Positions 26,472-35,141 of a DNA stretch of 64,000 bases are shown here, piece by piece (the stretch's first letter is position 1; every line of letters starts with the position of its first letter). The stretch spans positions 186,001-250,000 of the forward strand of contig CAYUQJ010000003.1 in assembly GCA_964446955.1 (NCBI GenBank), in the 5' to 3' direction. Made by a program: the position numbers and the translations under genes. Source of the stretch: Leptolinea sp964446955 (GTDB taxonomy: Bacteria; Chloroflexota; Anaerolineae; Anaerolineales; Anaerolineaceae). Under the pieces are notes generated by a model. It saw only the letters and a program-made list of their open reading frames with translations. It had not been told where the DNA came from and did no database searches.

Positions 26472-27560
26472 TTACATCCGATCTTCCGGCCGGGCAAAGA
26501 TCATCCGTCCGGCCGCAGTTTGTAATACTTTTGTTACAACAACATTTAGTTGCTGGTTTAGATTACGCTGTCCATTCTCAATGACAACCATAGTGCCATC
26601 ATCCATATAGCCGACACCCTGACCGGCTTCTTTTCCTTCCTGAATGACCCGGATATTTAAGATCTCACCGGGTAGAAGAACAGATTTTACCGCATTTGCC
26701 AATTCATTAACGTTTAATATTGTTACACCCTGAAGCTCTGCAACGCGGTTCAGGTTGTAATCGTTGGTCAATATGGGGCAACGAAGCTGACGGGCAAGCG
26801 TAATCAGCTTGTCGTCAACTTCCCGAATTCCTTCTACATCTATGTCACTGATACGAACGGGAATGGTTGGTTCTTTCTGTATCTGTGCCAGCACTTCCAT
26901 CCCACGGCGGCCACGTTGTCGGCGCATACTATCTGCCGAGTCGGCAATGTATTGGAGCTCATTTAGTACAAACCGGGGAATGAGCAGCGAGCCGGGGAGA
27001 AATCCAGTACGGGCTATATCGGCAATTCGTCCGTCAATGATCACACTTGTGTCAAGAAGGATGGTACGGCTTTCCGCCCAGCCGGCACCAGAGGATTCGC
27101 CGGATGGTTCACCGGCGCGCGGAAATACACCCTGCCACATGGAGTAGAGATCATTCTGGCGCATCACAAAAAGAGAAATGCCCAGATAGCTGAAAACAAT
27201 CACACCGATGAACGGAAGAACTTCGCCAAGGGGCCCGGGAAGCATGGAAAAAGGAAATGAGGCCAATGCGGCAATCAGTAATCCGCATACCAGTCCGGTC
27301 ATTCCGGCAAATAGTTGCTGGGGTGAAAGACGTGCCAGCAGGTTTTTGATAGAGCGAATTGGCCGGGTGGTTAAATATGGGGTCAGGACCAGACCGGCTA
27401 GTGCCCCGACCAACCCGAAGGTAAACGAATACTGCTCAATGTTTAACGCTTCAGATCCATATCCGGGTACTGCCAGCCTCCCGACCGAAGAACCCCAATA
27501 GACGCCAAGAATAGAAAAAGCAATCATTCCAATGAGTCGTGCCAAAAAATCAGAGCTCAT
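26472..27560 (-). CDS. PIN/TRAM-domain membrane protein (YacL-like)
   Basis: About 362 residues from the ATG at 27560, which has AAGGAGA 5 nt before it. Four N-terminal membrane segments (about 5-150) are followed by a PIN nuclease domain with acidic residues in ILLDTSVIIDGRIADI near 188, FVLNELQYIAD and LTNDYNLNRVAE. A TRAM RNA-binding domain follows (about 285-345). This is the YacL-type family, a membrane-held putative RNase. Substrate unknown. It heads the cysS-rlmB run. Confidence 0.85.
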   Translation of the reverse strand: MSSDFLARLIGMIAFSILGVYWGSSVGRLAVPGYGSEALNIEQYSFTFGLVGALAGLVLTPYLTTRPIRSIKNLLARLSPQQLFAGMTGLVCGLLIAALASFPFSMLPGPLGEVLPFIGVIVFSYLGISLFVMRQNDLYSMWQGVFPRAGEPSGESSGAGWAESRTILLDTSVIIDGRIADIARTGFLPGSLLIPRFVLNELQYIADSADSMRRQRGRRGMEVLAQIQKEPTIPVRISDIDVEGIREVDDKLITLARQLRCPILTNDYNLNRVAELQGVTILNVNELANAVKSVLLPGEILNIRVIQEGKEAGQGVGYMDDGTMVVIENGQRNLNQQLNVVVTKVLQTAAGRMIFARPEDRM

Positions 27561-27749
27561 CGAGGTCTCCTTCAAGTCTGTTAATGTTCTGGAAAAAAGG
27601 AAAAATGAAAAGATAGATAGTATGAAGATAATAGCATGCAAATAGAGGCTGGTCAAATCACCAGTTCCTAATTTGTACACAGGTATTCTGCGAGATCGAT
27701 TGTTTATTTGGCAAGCGGCGTTATTTTCTTCTAGATACTACAATAAAGT

Positions 27750-29723
27750 ATGGAAAACCTCGAGCCAGGTAGTATCTTGCATGAAAGGTACCGGATTCTT
27801 GCGCCATTGGGTAAAGGGGGCATGGGAAATGTTTACCTGGGCTTGGATCTTTCGCTGAACAAAAAAGTAGCGATAAAAGAAAATTTAAATCTGAGCGGGG
27901 AAAGTGCCAGTCAATTCCTGCAGGAAGCACATCTCCTCGCGGAATTACATCATCCCAACCTTCCACGTGTTACAGATTATTTTCTCGATTCGTCCTATCA
28001 ATATCTGGTTATGGACTTTCTTCCCGGTGATGATCTGCAAACAGTCCTGGAGCGTGAAGGCCGGCAACCGGTTGAGGTTATCCTGCCTTTAGCGGATCAA
28101 CTGGCAGCTTCACTCCACTATATGCACTCCAGAAAGCCGCCCGTTACCCATCGCGATATCAAACCGGCTAATATCAAATTACTGGATGATGGTACTGCGG
28201 TACTGGTGGATTTTGGAATTGCCAAGGCCGCAGAGGCTTCACAGTTGACCGCTGCCGGTGCGATGGGTTACACACCCGGTTTCGCGCCACCCGAACAAAC
28301 TGGCGGTGGACGGACTGGACCTCATTCCGATCAATATGCCTTCGCGGCCACAATCTACACACTGTTGACCGGCAGACGACCGGTGGAAAGTGTGAAAAGA
28401 GTATTATCGGGGGAAGTTCTTATCCCCGCGGTGGACCTTAATCCCGAATTGCCGGTAAATATTTCAGACGCGTTACAAAAAGCCATGTCTCTAAATCCTG
28501 ATGGGCGCTTTGAATCCATACGGGCTTTCATGCATGCACTTCATGATCCTTTGTATCGTTGGCAAGCTTCCAAAGTCCTTCAAAAACGGGAGTCCAGCCC
28601 AGCCCTGTTTGTGCTTGTATTATTAATGATCGGAATTCTGGCGGTAATAGCCCTTGGAGTGGCTGCGTTTTTCTTTACACATTTGGCTTCTTCATCACCG
28701 GAAGATAGTCCATCCCGCCTAGTGACAGTCACCACACCAGTATTATCAAGTCCCCCGATGACTGAGGATCCATCTTTATTATTTTCGGGAACTTCCACTG
28801 TATCTGTTCTTGTTGATGAAACGCCCATACCAGAACCAACTCGCTCGCTGATCAGTGGAGGACGTTGGTTGGCATTTTCCAGTGATCAAGATGATGAGGC
28901 CACGCTTCAGATATGGTTAATGCAGGTTGGTTTGAATAAAGATGGTAACCCGGAACCGGTCAACCCAAGGCCGTTGACGACTGGAGCGGGAGATAAAACT
29001 TATCCAGCCTGGTCGCCGGATGGAGAATTTCTGTTGTATTCTGCCCCGGCCGAGAGTGGATTGCCTGCAGACGGGTTGGATATCTGGCGAATTCCTGTAG
29101 AGGGTGGTACTCCGGTGGATTTGACAAAACGAAAAGGTGATGAGTTATATGCTTCCTGGTCACCGGATGGTTCTCGAATCAATTTCTCGAATAACGGGCG
29201 GGATGACGGCATCTGGCAGTTGTATGGTATGGATAATGATGGGAGCGATCAAACCCGGATAAGTACAGCGTATGAAGAGTCCCAGGGAATATGGACACCA
29301 GATATGGAATTGTTGCTTTATGTCATATCTGCCCGGGGGAATGATTATTTTTACCAGCGCTCTTCAAAAACGGATTATCTAACCCCCCAACCGTATGACG
29401 TGGCTGAAGTATTTGGACGATTGGGACGTGTATCTGATCCATCCTTTTCTCCCGATGGTACATTGTTGGCTTATACCCGCGTAAAAGGGCGGGATCGACG
29501 CGTCGGCGTGGTAGATTTTGACTCCCGGGGTGCATCCTTCTCTTTGCTCACAACCGGTGGGAGTGATTATGACCCGGCATGGTCGTCAGATGGAAGGTGG
29601 CTGGCGTTCACATCTGAGCGGGATGGGATTCCGCGTATCTATATCATGACATCCGCAGGTCTGGTGCAGACGGGTGTTAGTCCACTAACTGCTTCAAGTT
29701 ATTTCGCTGCCTGGCAGCCTTGA
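27750..29723 (+). CDS. Membrane Ser/Thr protein kinase with TolB-like propeller
   Basis: 657 residues. The kinase domain (about 14-270) is complete: Gly loop GKGGMGNVY, Lys43 in VAIKEN, catalytic Asp136 in HRDIKPAN, DFG at 154-156. One transmembrane helix (about 285-312) leads to an extracellular part with WD40-like/PD40 repeats (TYPAWSPDGEFLLYS, LYASWSPDGSRINFS, PSFSPDGTLLAYT, YDPAWSSDGRWLAFT), that is, a TolB-type beta-propeller. The layout is a receptor kinase sensing an envelope or extracellular ligand. The start is close to a possible promoter region shared with the divergent PIN/TRAM gene. Confidence 0.9.
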   Translation: MENLEPGSILHERYRILAPLGKGGMGNVYLGLDLSLNKKVAIKENLNLSGESASQFLQEAHLLAELHHPNLPRVTDYFLDSSYQYLVMDFLPGDDLQTVLEREGRQPVEVILPLADQLAASLHYMHSRKPPVTHRDIKPANIKLLDDGTAVLVDFGIAKAAEASQLTAAGAMGYTPGFAPPEQTGGGRTGPHSDQYAFAATIYTLLTGRRPVESVKRVLSGEVLIPAVDLNPELPVNISDALQKAMSLNPDGRFESIRAFMHALHDPLYRWQASKVLQKRESSPALFVLVLLMIGILAVIALGVAAFFFTHLASSSPEDSPSRLVTVTTPVLSSPPMTEDPSLLFSGTSTVSVLVDETPIPEPTRSLISGGRWLAFSSDQDDEATLQIWLMQVGLNKDGNPEPVNPRPLTTGAGDKTYPAWSPDGEFLLYSAPAESGLPADGLDIWRIPVEGGTPVDLTKRKGDELYASWSPDGSRINFSNNGRDDGIWQLYGMDNDGSDQTRISTAYEESQGIWTPDMELLLYVISARGNDYFYQRSSKTDYLTPQPYDVAEVFGRLGRVSDPSFSPDGTLLAYTRVKGRDRRVGVVDFDSRGASFSLLTTGGSDYDPAWSSDGRWLAFTSERDGIPRIYIMTSAGLVQTGVSPLTASSYFAAWQP

Positions 29724-29725
29724 GA

Positions 29726-30022
29726 TCATTCCGGTCGAGTGGGGCGAGGGCGTTTTTGCTGGGGTTTCTTTTTGGACACACGATGTTTCCGGACAGCCGG
29801 GGTGGGTTTTCCGGCTGTCGGATTAAGTAAAAGATTCAGCTGAAAAATTGCCTGGTTGTCATACTCGCGTCTGCCGCATACGTCACAAACCCAGGCTGGA
29901 AAATCTGGCACAGTTATCAGATCTTCATTCAACCAGGTCAAATAGGTTACTTTTTGGTAATGCATGATACCAGCCTGGCATTCTGAGCATGGAACACCAC
30001 GGGTTGTCAATTCATTGACCAT
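29726..30022 (-). CDS. YgiT-type zinc-finger protein (MqsA N-domain-like)
   Basis: About 98 residues from the ATG at 30022, 5-6 nt after AGGA. Two CxxC pairs (VPCSECQAG near 12 and WVCDVCGRREYD near 45) form the YgiT-type zinc ribbon that is the N-terminal half of the antitoxin MqsA. The helix-turn-helix half is missing; the C-terminal tail is very basic (KKKPQQKRPRP). Such short proteins often pair with a DUF4258 or MqsR-like toxin gene, but no toxin frame is found on either side here. It stops 3 nt from the stop of the convergent kinase gene. Confidence 0.65.
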   Translation of the reverse strand: MVNELTTRGVPCSECQAGIMHYQKVTYLTWLNEDLITVPDFPAWVCDVCGRREYDNQAIFQLNLLLNPTAGKPTPAVRKHRVSKKKPQQKRPRPTRPE

Positions 30023-30351
30023 TTTTTCCTGCCTTTTGGCAATTCCTTGCCGTCGAAATCTCATGTGTATCAATAGCAGGTTGTAATGGATCAGACATTG
30101 ATTCAATAAGGAACTGAGAGTTGTTCTGCATAAGATTAATGTGAAGACGTAATGCTGAGTTCCGGCGCATCTCTCGCGGACCTCCAGCACTACTCCCTAA
30201 TAGTCGTAGCATTTTTAAAAAATCACGTTTCACGGTACGTATTCTACCTTTACTTAATTATAGATCGGTTAATTGTGGAAAACCTGTATAGGTTTGTTTT
30301 TTTATTATTTCTTTGGCCGGTGGCAATTTCCTATTGGCTCGTTCATTCTTG
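30023..30351. other. 329-nt intergenic region between lepB and the YgiT-type gene
   Basis: No convincing gene. On the minus strand there is a good -10 (TATAAT, complement of 30257-30262) that could start the zinc-finger gene with a long leader, but no good -35. Short frames exist on both strands but have no ribosome sites or family features. Confidence 0.4.
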
Positions 30352-30990
30352 TCAGGGTGAATTTGCTTTAACCGGGTTGGCAATATCGGGGTGGGTTAAA
30401 ACCTGTGCATTCTCAATCGGCCAATAGATAGCCAGGGCTTTACCAATCACGCTATCCAACGGTACAAATCCCCAGGAGTGGGAATCGGATGATTGATTCC
30501 TGTTATCTCCCAGAACGAATATGGATCCATCAGGAACTTCCCACTTACCGTTATAGCCGGTTGGTGCTGCGATATAAGGTTCTTCCAATATCTGGTCGTT
30601 GACTTTTACTGTTTTATTCCTGATCTCCACCCTATCACCCGGCAGCCCGATCAGACGTTTTATGTAATCTTCTTCGGCAGTGTGGTGAAAAATGACAATA
30701 TCACCCCTTTTCATTTCACCAAGCTTATAGGCCATTTTGTTAACAATCAGGAATTCACCCGGTTGGAGGGTGGGCTTCATACTGATATTCTCAACACGCA
30801 CACGGGCGATCACGAAATCGATCATGAAATAAAGAATGGCGGCCAGAACAAGAGTCTGGATTAATTCGAATATGAATGAAAGGACAGGCCTTTTCCAGTC
30901 TTTTTCAGCTACGACAATAGGTTCTGTTTGTTCTCCGGTTTCTGGAGTGTTCTCAATGGGCAGCTCTGGCACGGGGGAGTAATTATCCAT
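30352..30990 (-). CDS. lepB: Signal peptidase I
   Basis: 212 residues. An N-terminal cytoplasmic tail is followed by one membrane helix (about 35-60). The catalytic Ser70 is in VENISMKPTLQ and the general-base Lys111 in EDYIKRLIGLPGD. The final box GSIFVLGDNRNQSSDSHSWG is also present. It cleaves signal peptides of secreted proteins on the outer face of the membrane. It is 33 nt downstream of rsmA on the same strand, so the G5/3D-rsmA-lepB genes probably form one transcript. Confidence 0.93.
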   Translation of the reverse strand: MDNYSPVPELPIENTPETGEQTEPIVVAEKDWKRPVLSFIFELIQTLVLAAILYFMIDFVIARVRVENISMKPTLQPGEFLIVNKMAYKLGEMKRGDIVIFHHTAEEDYIKRLIGLPGDRVEIRNKTVKVNDQILEEPYIAAPTGYNGKWEVPDGSIFVLGDNRNQSSDSHSWGFVPLDSVIGKALAIYWPIENAQVLTHPDIANPVKANSP

Positions 30991-31023
30991 AAGGTCTATC
31001 TGTAATTCCGGTCGGTAAATAGT

Positions 31024-31887
31024 TTAATTGGTCCCGGACTCGTTTTGGTGTGTGATCTCAAATTGAATAACCTGAACCAGCCTATCCCATTCCGGTATGG
31101 ATAAGGTTTCTGCCCGGCGCATGGGGTCAATTTCGGCTGCCTGCAATAGTACCGCAGTTTTGTCCGCGCGTAAGGCTAATCCGGCTGAGATTGAATTACG
31201 CAGTGTTTTTCTTTTTTGACTGAAGCCGGCTTTGATCACCCGGAAGAACAGGTTTAACCGTTCAACAGGGATCAGGGGGTCCGGATGGATATCAACCCGA
31301 ACGCAAGCCGAATCGACCGCGGGTGGTGGATAAAAAGCGCCCGCAGGAAGCCGTCCGGTTATGGAAGGTTTCCCGTATACCTGGACACTCAATGCCAGCA
31401 GACTCAAATCTCCCGGTTTGGCACAGATCCGTTGGGCTACTTCGCGTTGAACGGTCAAAAGCAGTCGGGATGGACTGGCCTTCGATTCCAGCAAGTGCCG
31501 AATCACCGCGGATGTGATGTAATACGGGATATTTGCCACAACGAAATAGCCCGGTTGAAGGTCCAATGATTCGACAGGAATCTCCAGTATGTCACCCTGG
31601 ATCAAGTTGACATTCGAATAGGATGACAGAACATGTCTTAATACCGGAATAAGGTTGTTGTCCAATTCGATTGCTGTTACCCGACGGGTGGAACGGGCCA
31701 GGAAGCTGGTAAGGCTACCCAACCCCGCGCCTATTTCAAGGACGTCAGTTTCGTTTGTAACGCCAGAAGCCTGGATGATCTGGTCAAGAATAGCCGGATC
31801 CAATAGAAAATTTTGTCCGAGTGATTTGCGAGGTTTTATGTCATATTGCCGCATCAGAGCATAGTAATCAGGATTTTGCGAACTCAT
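31024..31887 (-). CDS. rsmA: 16S rRNA dimethyladenosine transferase
   Basis: 287 residues. SAM-binding motif I is VLEIGAGLGSLTSFLA near residue 45 and the target-base motif IV is VVANIPYYITS near 112. The start motif KSLGQNFLLD is typical. The enzyme (KsgA) dimethylates two adjacent adenosines in helix 45 of 16S rRNA late in 30S assembly. The start overlaps the stop of the G5/3D gene by 4 nt, showing translational coupling. Confidence 0.95.
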   Translation of the reverse strand: MSSQNPDYYALMRQYDIKPRKSLGQNFLLDPAILDQIIQASGVTNETDVLEIGAGLGSLTSFLARSTRRVTAIELDNNLIPVLRHVLSSYSNVNLIQGDILEIPVESLDLQPGYFVVANIPYYITSAVIRHLLESKASPSRLLLTVQREVAQRICAKPGDLSLLALSVQVYGKPSITGRLPAGAFYPPPAVDSACVRVDIHPDPLIPVERLNLFFRVIKAGFSQKRKTLRNSISAGLALRADKTAVLLQAAEIDPMRRAETLSIPEWDRLVQVIQFEITHQNESGTN

Positions 31888-33131
31888 GGAAGAACCTCGG
31901 GAACATTAGCCGGTGCCGGGTTGAGAAAATAAACTGTTACATACTGATGCCAGTTCACAAAATCTTCTTCCCCGTACCCCAGGTCTATCCAATACTTGCC
32001 CGGAATTCCACCACCGGTGTCAGCGACTGTTCCAATCCCATAACCGGGAATATAGATTTGCGTTCCACCGAAGATGCGATACCAGGCTGGTGTTACAGCG
32101 ATAACGCCTTTTGCCAGAGGAGTTCCGCTGGCTGTCCCCGTGCTGCAATGATCATATCCCTGACGGCAGGGAGAATAGGATGTTACATAAACTTCTTCGA
32201 TACGGTAGTAATCCAATGATTGTGAACCAATATCCACAGACCGCTCCACTGGTTTTGTTCCTACATTGGCGATCTGCTTTACCGGTTCTTTCAAAATTCG
32301 GGAACCTTCTGTGCGACGGTCGGTCTCTTCGCCATTGGTTAAAAAGACACGCTCGCGGGAAATCTCCAGCCCGTTTTCGCCCTCCTGGATGATCTCATTT
32401 TCTCCCTGATCCAATTCTTCCTTGTAAACCTGCTCTTTTTCAAAGGCTAATACCTTTTCCTGGAATTCCAGGTATTCCATATTGCGCAATATGCGGATCG
32501 ATTGTCCGGAAGGAATGGGTTGATCGCCGGCAGGTTCGGTTGTATCCAGTGCTGTGATCGTAAAACCCGATTCGGACAGTGCTTGATCGATGGTGTCCGC
32601 TGATGTGAATACCTGGAATGATTTGCCACCGTCTTCCACGGTAACAAATTGTGATGAACTAATGGAAACCTGTATATCACCGCCCAAAGGTGTATCCAGT
32701 GGGGGTGAGATGTGGTCTGTAGACGAAAAGCGGTATCCGGCATCCCATAATGCCTGTCCAAGAGTGGGCGCGGAACTGGCAATGATCGCTGTTCTGTTCC
32801 CCTGTACAATGGTCACCCGGGAAGCAGGTATCAACTGAATTGTGCGTTCTTTCGCCGGCAATATTGATTGGCCTGGTTCATATCGTTGACCGTCAATAAA
32901 GATCCTGTCGGAAGGGAAAAGACGAATACCAGCTTTGAGCAGGATATTGCCGGGAATAAGGTCTGATGTATTGACAGCAGGGAAACCACCGGTAGATCGT
33001 ATTAGAATGGTGGTAGGGGTTTTCCCGATTGTGGGATCATCCATGAGCAACCAGACACCGATCATCCCGATCCCCAGGAAGATACTGGCCAGCGAGATGG
33101 TAAAACCGTGTTTTTCAAGCATTAATCGCAT
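31884..33131 (-). CDS. Ubiquitin-like DUF348/G5/3D-domain cell-wall protein
   Basis: About 415 residues. After an N-terminal membrane anchor (about 8-30) come DUF348-type ubiquitin-like repeats (VTIVQGNRTAIIASSAPTLG near 113; FVTVEDGGKSFQVFTSAD near 165), a G5 domain (about 225-290) and a C-terminal 3D/RlpA-like double-psi barrel (YVTSYSPCRQGYDHCSTG near 305, VADTGGGIPGKYWIDLGYG near 378) with the Asp residues of a muralytic site. It resembles RpfB but has a 3D domain instead of the Rpf lysozyme domain. Probable role: peptidoglycan remodelling. The ATG at 33131 is chosen because the longer frame runs through tRNA-Phe; the ribosome site is weak. Confidence 0.75.
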   Translation of the reverse strand: MRLMLEKHGFTISLASIFLGIGMIGVWLLMDDPTIGKTPTTILIRSTGGFPAVNTSDLIPGNILLKAGIRLFPSDRIFIDGQRYEPGQSILPAKERTIQLIPASRVTIVQGNRTAIIASSAPTLGQALWDAGYRFSSTDHISPPLDTPLGGDIQVSISSSQFVTVEDGGKSFQVFTSADTIDQALSESGFTITALDTTEPAGDQPIPSGQSIRILRNMEYLEFQEKVLAFEKEQVYKEELDQGENEIIQEGENGLEISRERVFLTNGEETDRRTEGSRILKEPVKQIANVGTKPVERSVDIGSQSLDYYRIEEVYVTSYSPCRQGYDHCSTGTASGTPLAKGVIAVTPAWYRIFGGTQIYIPGYGIGTVADTGGGIPGKYWIDLGYGEEDFVNWHQYVTVYFLNPAPANVPEVLP

Positions 33132-33156
33132 TGTATCATGTGTGTTGAAATCAAAA

Positions 33157-33177
33157 ACACCCGGTAGAACCGGGTGT
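33157..33177 (-). terminator. Terminator of the tRNA-Phe unit
   Basis: A 9-bp perfect stem (ACACCCGGT/ACCGGGTGT) with a 3-nt loop is followed on the minus strand by T5 G. It begins 5 nt after the tRNA 3' end. Confidence 0.9.
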
Positions 33178-33181
33178 CTAG

Positions 33182-33254
33182 TGCCGAGACTGGGAATCGG
33201 ACCCAGGACACCACAATTTTCAGTCGTGTGCTCTACCAACTGAGCTATCTCGGC
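33182..33254 (-). tRNA. tRNA-Phe (GAA)
   Basis: 73 nt, full cloverleaf. Acceptor stem GCCGAGA/TCTCGGC, D-arm GCTC/GAGC, anticodon stem CACGA/TTGTG (one G-T pair) with loop CTGAAAA (anticodon GAA), variable loop GTGTC, T-stem CTGGG/CCCAG, discriminator A. No CCA is encoded. The T-loop reads TCCGATT instead of the near-universal TTCRANN, so position 55 is C instead of U. It is expressed as a single-gene unit with its own promoter and terminator. Confidence 0.95.
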
Positions 33255-33264
33255 AAGTGTGCCT

Positions 33265-33293
33265 ATTCTACCTGAGAGGGGTTGGAGTGTCAA
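33265..33293 (-). promoter_or_regulatory. Sigma-70 promoter of tRNA-Phe
   Basis: On the minus strand TTGACA (33293-33288), a 17-nt spacer, then TAGAAT (33270-33265). The predicted start is only about 4 nt before the tRNA 5' end. Confidence 0.85.
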
Positions 33294-33486
33294 GCAGAAA
33301 CAGGGATAAACTACGTCACTAAATACCCCCATTTTTTCATTGTTAAAACTTGATAGACCCGGACTGAAATCTTAGGGGTGCGATAAAAGTGTTTCGATGC
33401 CAGTTTACCAGAAAAGGGTTATCCCATCCTTTGGGGCTTTTTGGGGAATATAAAATGAAACAATCTGTCTTCGGAGAATTCCCCAA

Positions 33487-33517
33487 GGATTGATTTCCAT
33501 ATGGTTCATATCAATCC
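33487..33517. repeat. Inverted repeat downstream of the FHA kinase gene
   Basis: GGATTGAT/ATCAATCC, 8 bp with a 15-nt loop, 17 nt after the FHA kinase stop on the minus strand. No T-run follows, so it is not a standard terminator; it could protect the transcript end or bind a protein. Confidence 0.35.
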
Positions 33518-33534
33518 AAGATTGAATGCGATAA

Positions 33535-34959
33535 TCAGGCACGTTGATAATTCTTGTAGATACGTTGAAGAGCGGAAAGCATTTCTCCGGCATGTTTATA
33601 CCGATCAACCGGGTTATTCCGAACGGCGCGGTCAATGACTTCTGCCAGATCTGTGGGTATGGAAGAATTCCGACTTCGTATTGGTATGACATCACCATGG
33701 AGAATGACATCCAATGGATCAAGTGCATGGCTGAAATTGCGGGGAAATTCGCCGGTGAGCAGATTGTACATTGTTGCCCCAATTGACCAGATATCCGATT
33801 CGGGACGTGAATATTTGAAATCCACCAGCAATTCCCTGGGCATATACGGATATGATCCAGCAGCTCCGCCTGTAACTGTCATCCCGCTTAATCCATTCAG
33901 ACTGAAACTTCGCGAAAGCCCGAAGTCAGAAATTTTGACAAAAATTTTGTTGTCAGCCGTGTGTAACAGAATATTTTGAGGTTTAATATTCCGGTGAACA
34001 AATCCGTTCGAATGGGCGAGGGTAAGTGGTTCCAATGCCTGAAGCATGGCCAGAATAAGATCAGCAGGTTTAACGGTTCCTCCATGCCGAAGGGATTCCA
34101 AATTTCCGATATTGCAGTATTCCATTAGAAAATAAAAAATACCATTCCGGTATCCGGATTCAATGAAGTTCACCATATTCGGATGGCTTATCTTTTGAAT
34201 GGCAGTTGTCTCTGAGAGGAAACGATCTTTAAGTTCGTCACTGGCGGCTATTTTGGGAAGCATCAACTTGAGTACTGCGGAATCCCTGGTGGACCGGTTT
34301 TGTAAAAGGTATGAAGCCCCAAATATTCCGACACCAATAACTTTTACAACATCCCAATCTGTGAATTTCGTTAATGCTTCCTGATGAAACCCATACTTAA
34401 ATGTTGATGTCGCGTTTTTTCGATATGAAGGTCTGCCAGTACGGCTTTCTTCCAGAAATTGTTGAAGCAATTCAAATGGACTGGCCGTTGCGGATTTTTG
34501 GCAGGCTTCACAAACATATGTGCCGCCTCGCATCGCGCCGGCTTCATTTGATACATCACGTCCACATTTCTGACACCTAACCGGCCCGATAACAGTATTG
34601 GGTGATTCAATGATCACAGAAAATCGCGTATCGCCGGTGGTAATCACATCACCATTTTTTAAGTCGACCCATGGAAATTTGTAACGCGCAAGAGCCTCTT
34701 CGGGAGTCTCGTTGGCATCCCGTCCGCCTACTTTTTTGTTGTTTACATAGGTACCATTCAGGCTTCCGAGGTCTTGCAACCGCGCACTGGGTGGATTTAC
34801 TTCCAGAATAAAATGATGCCTGGAAAGAAAACTGTCATCTCCTATGCAAACATGGCAGTCATCCATGCGACCAACCATGAACGTATCATGGTCTTCGTAG
34901 GAAAACACACGTTTTTTCCCCATATTGCTGGATACATCGATTACCACTTTGGATTTCAT
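33535..34959 (-). CDS. FHA / zinc-ribbon / kinase-fold protein, probable pseudokinase
   Basis: About 474 residues from the ATG at 34959 (AAGGGG upstream). Order: FHA phosphothreonine-binding domain (about 20-80; motifs MVGRMDDC, SRHH, DLGSLNGTYV), a CxxC...CxxC zinc ribbon (about 129-153), then a Ser/Thr kinase fold (about 203-465). The kinase fold keeps the Gly loop GVGIFGAS, Lys231 in AVLKLM and DFG (345-347), but the catalytic loop reads FVHRNIKPQN: the HRD Asp is Asn324. The codon is AAT, one base from GAT. No membrane segment. The protein may bind ATP and phosphopeptides without catalysis. It is divergent from two STAS-like proteins. Confidence 0.85.
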   Translation of the reverse strand: MKSKVVIDVSSNMGKKRVFSYEDHDTFMVGRMDDCHVCIGDDSFLSRHHFILEVNPPSARLQDLGSLNGTYVNNKKVGGRDANETPEEALARYKFPWVDLKNGDVITTGDTRFSVIIESPNTVIGPVRCQKCGRDVSNEAGAMRGGTYVCEACQKSATASPFELLQQFLEESRTGRPSYRKNATSTFKYGFHQEALTKFTDWDVVKVIGVGIFGASYLLQNRSTRDSAVLKLMLPKIAASDELKDRFLSETTAIQKISHPNMVNFIESGYRNGIFYFLMEYCNIGNLESLRHGGTVKPADLILAMLQALEPLTLAHSNGFVHRNIKPQNILLHTADNKIFVKISDFGLSRSFSLNGLSGMTVTGGAAGSYPYMPRELLVDFKYSRPESDIWSIGATMYNLLTGEFPRNFSHALDPLDVILHGDVIPIRSRNSSIPTDLAEVIDRAVRNNPVDRYKHAGEMLSALQRIYKNYQRA

Positions 34960-35141
34960 CAATCCCACCCCTTTGGGATCTAAATATGTTAAGACTAATT
35001 TTACCCAATTTTACTATTAATCGCTAAATTGTATGAGATTCCTCACTTCAAATATCACCAATTTCTAACCTGATTAACTTTTTCATTATAATACGGCAAA
35101 CTTTTTTGCTAAATCGGAATGAAATAAGCCAGGAGGGCACC

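Noticed and set aside
30023..30351. Toxin gene for the YgiT-type protein
   Set aside because: No frame here shows DUF4258 or MqsR-like features; the short frames lack ribosome sites.
33132..33332. N-terminal extension of the G5/3D protein
   Set aside because: The extra 67 codons read through the tRNA-Phe gene and its terminator in antisense-free minus frame; this is RNA, not protein.
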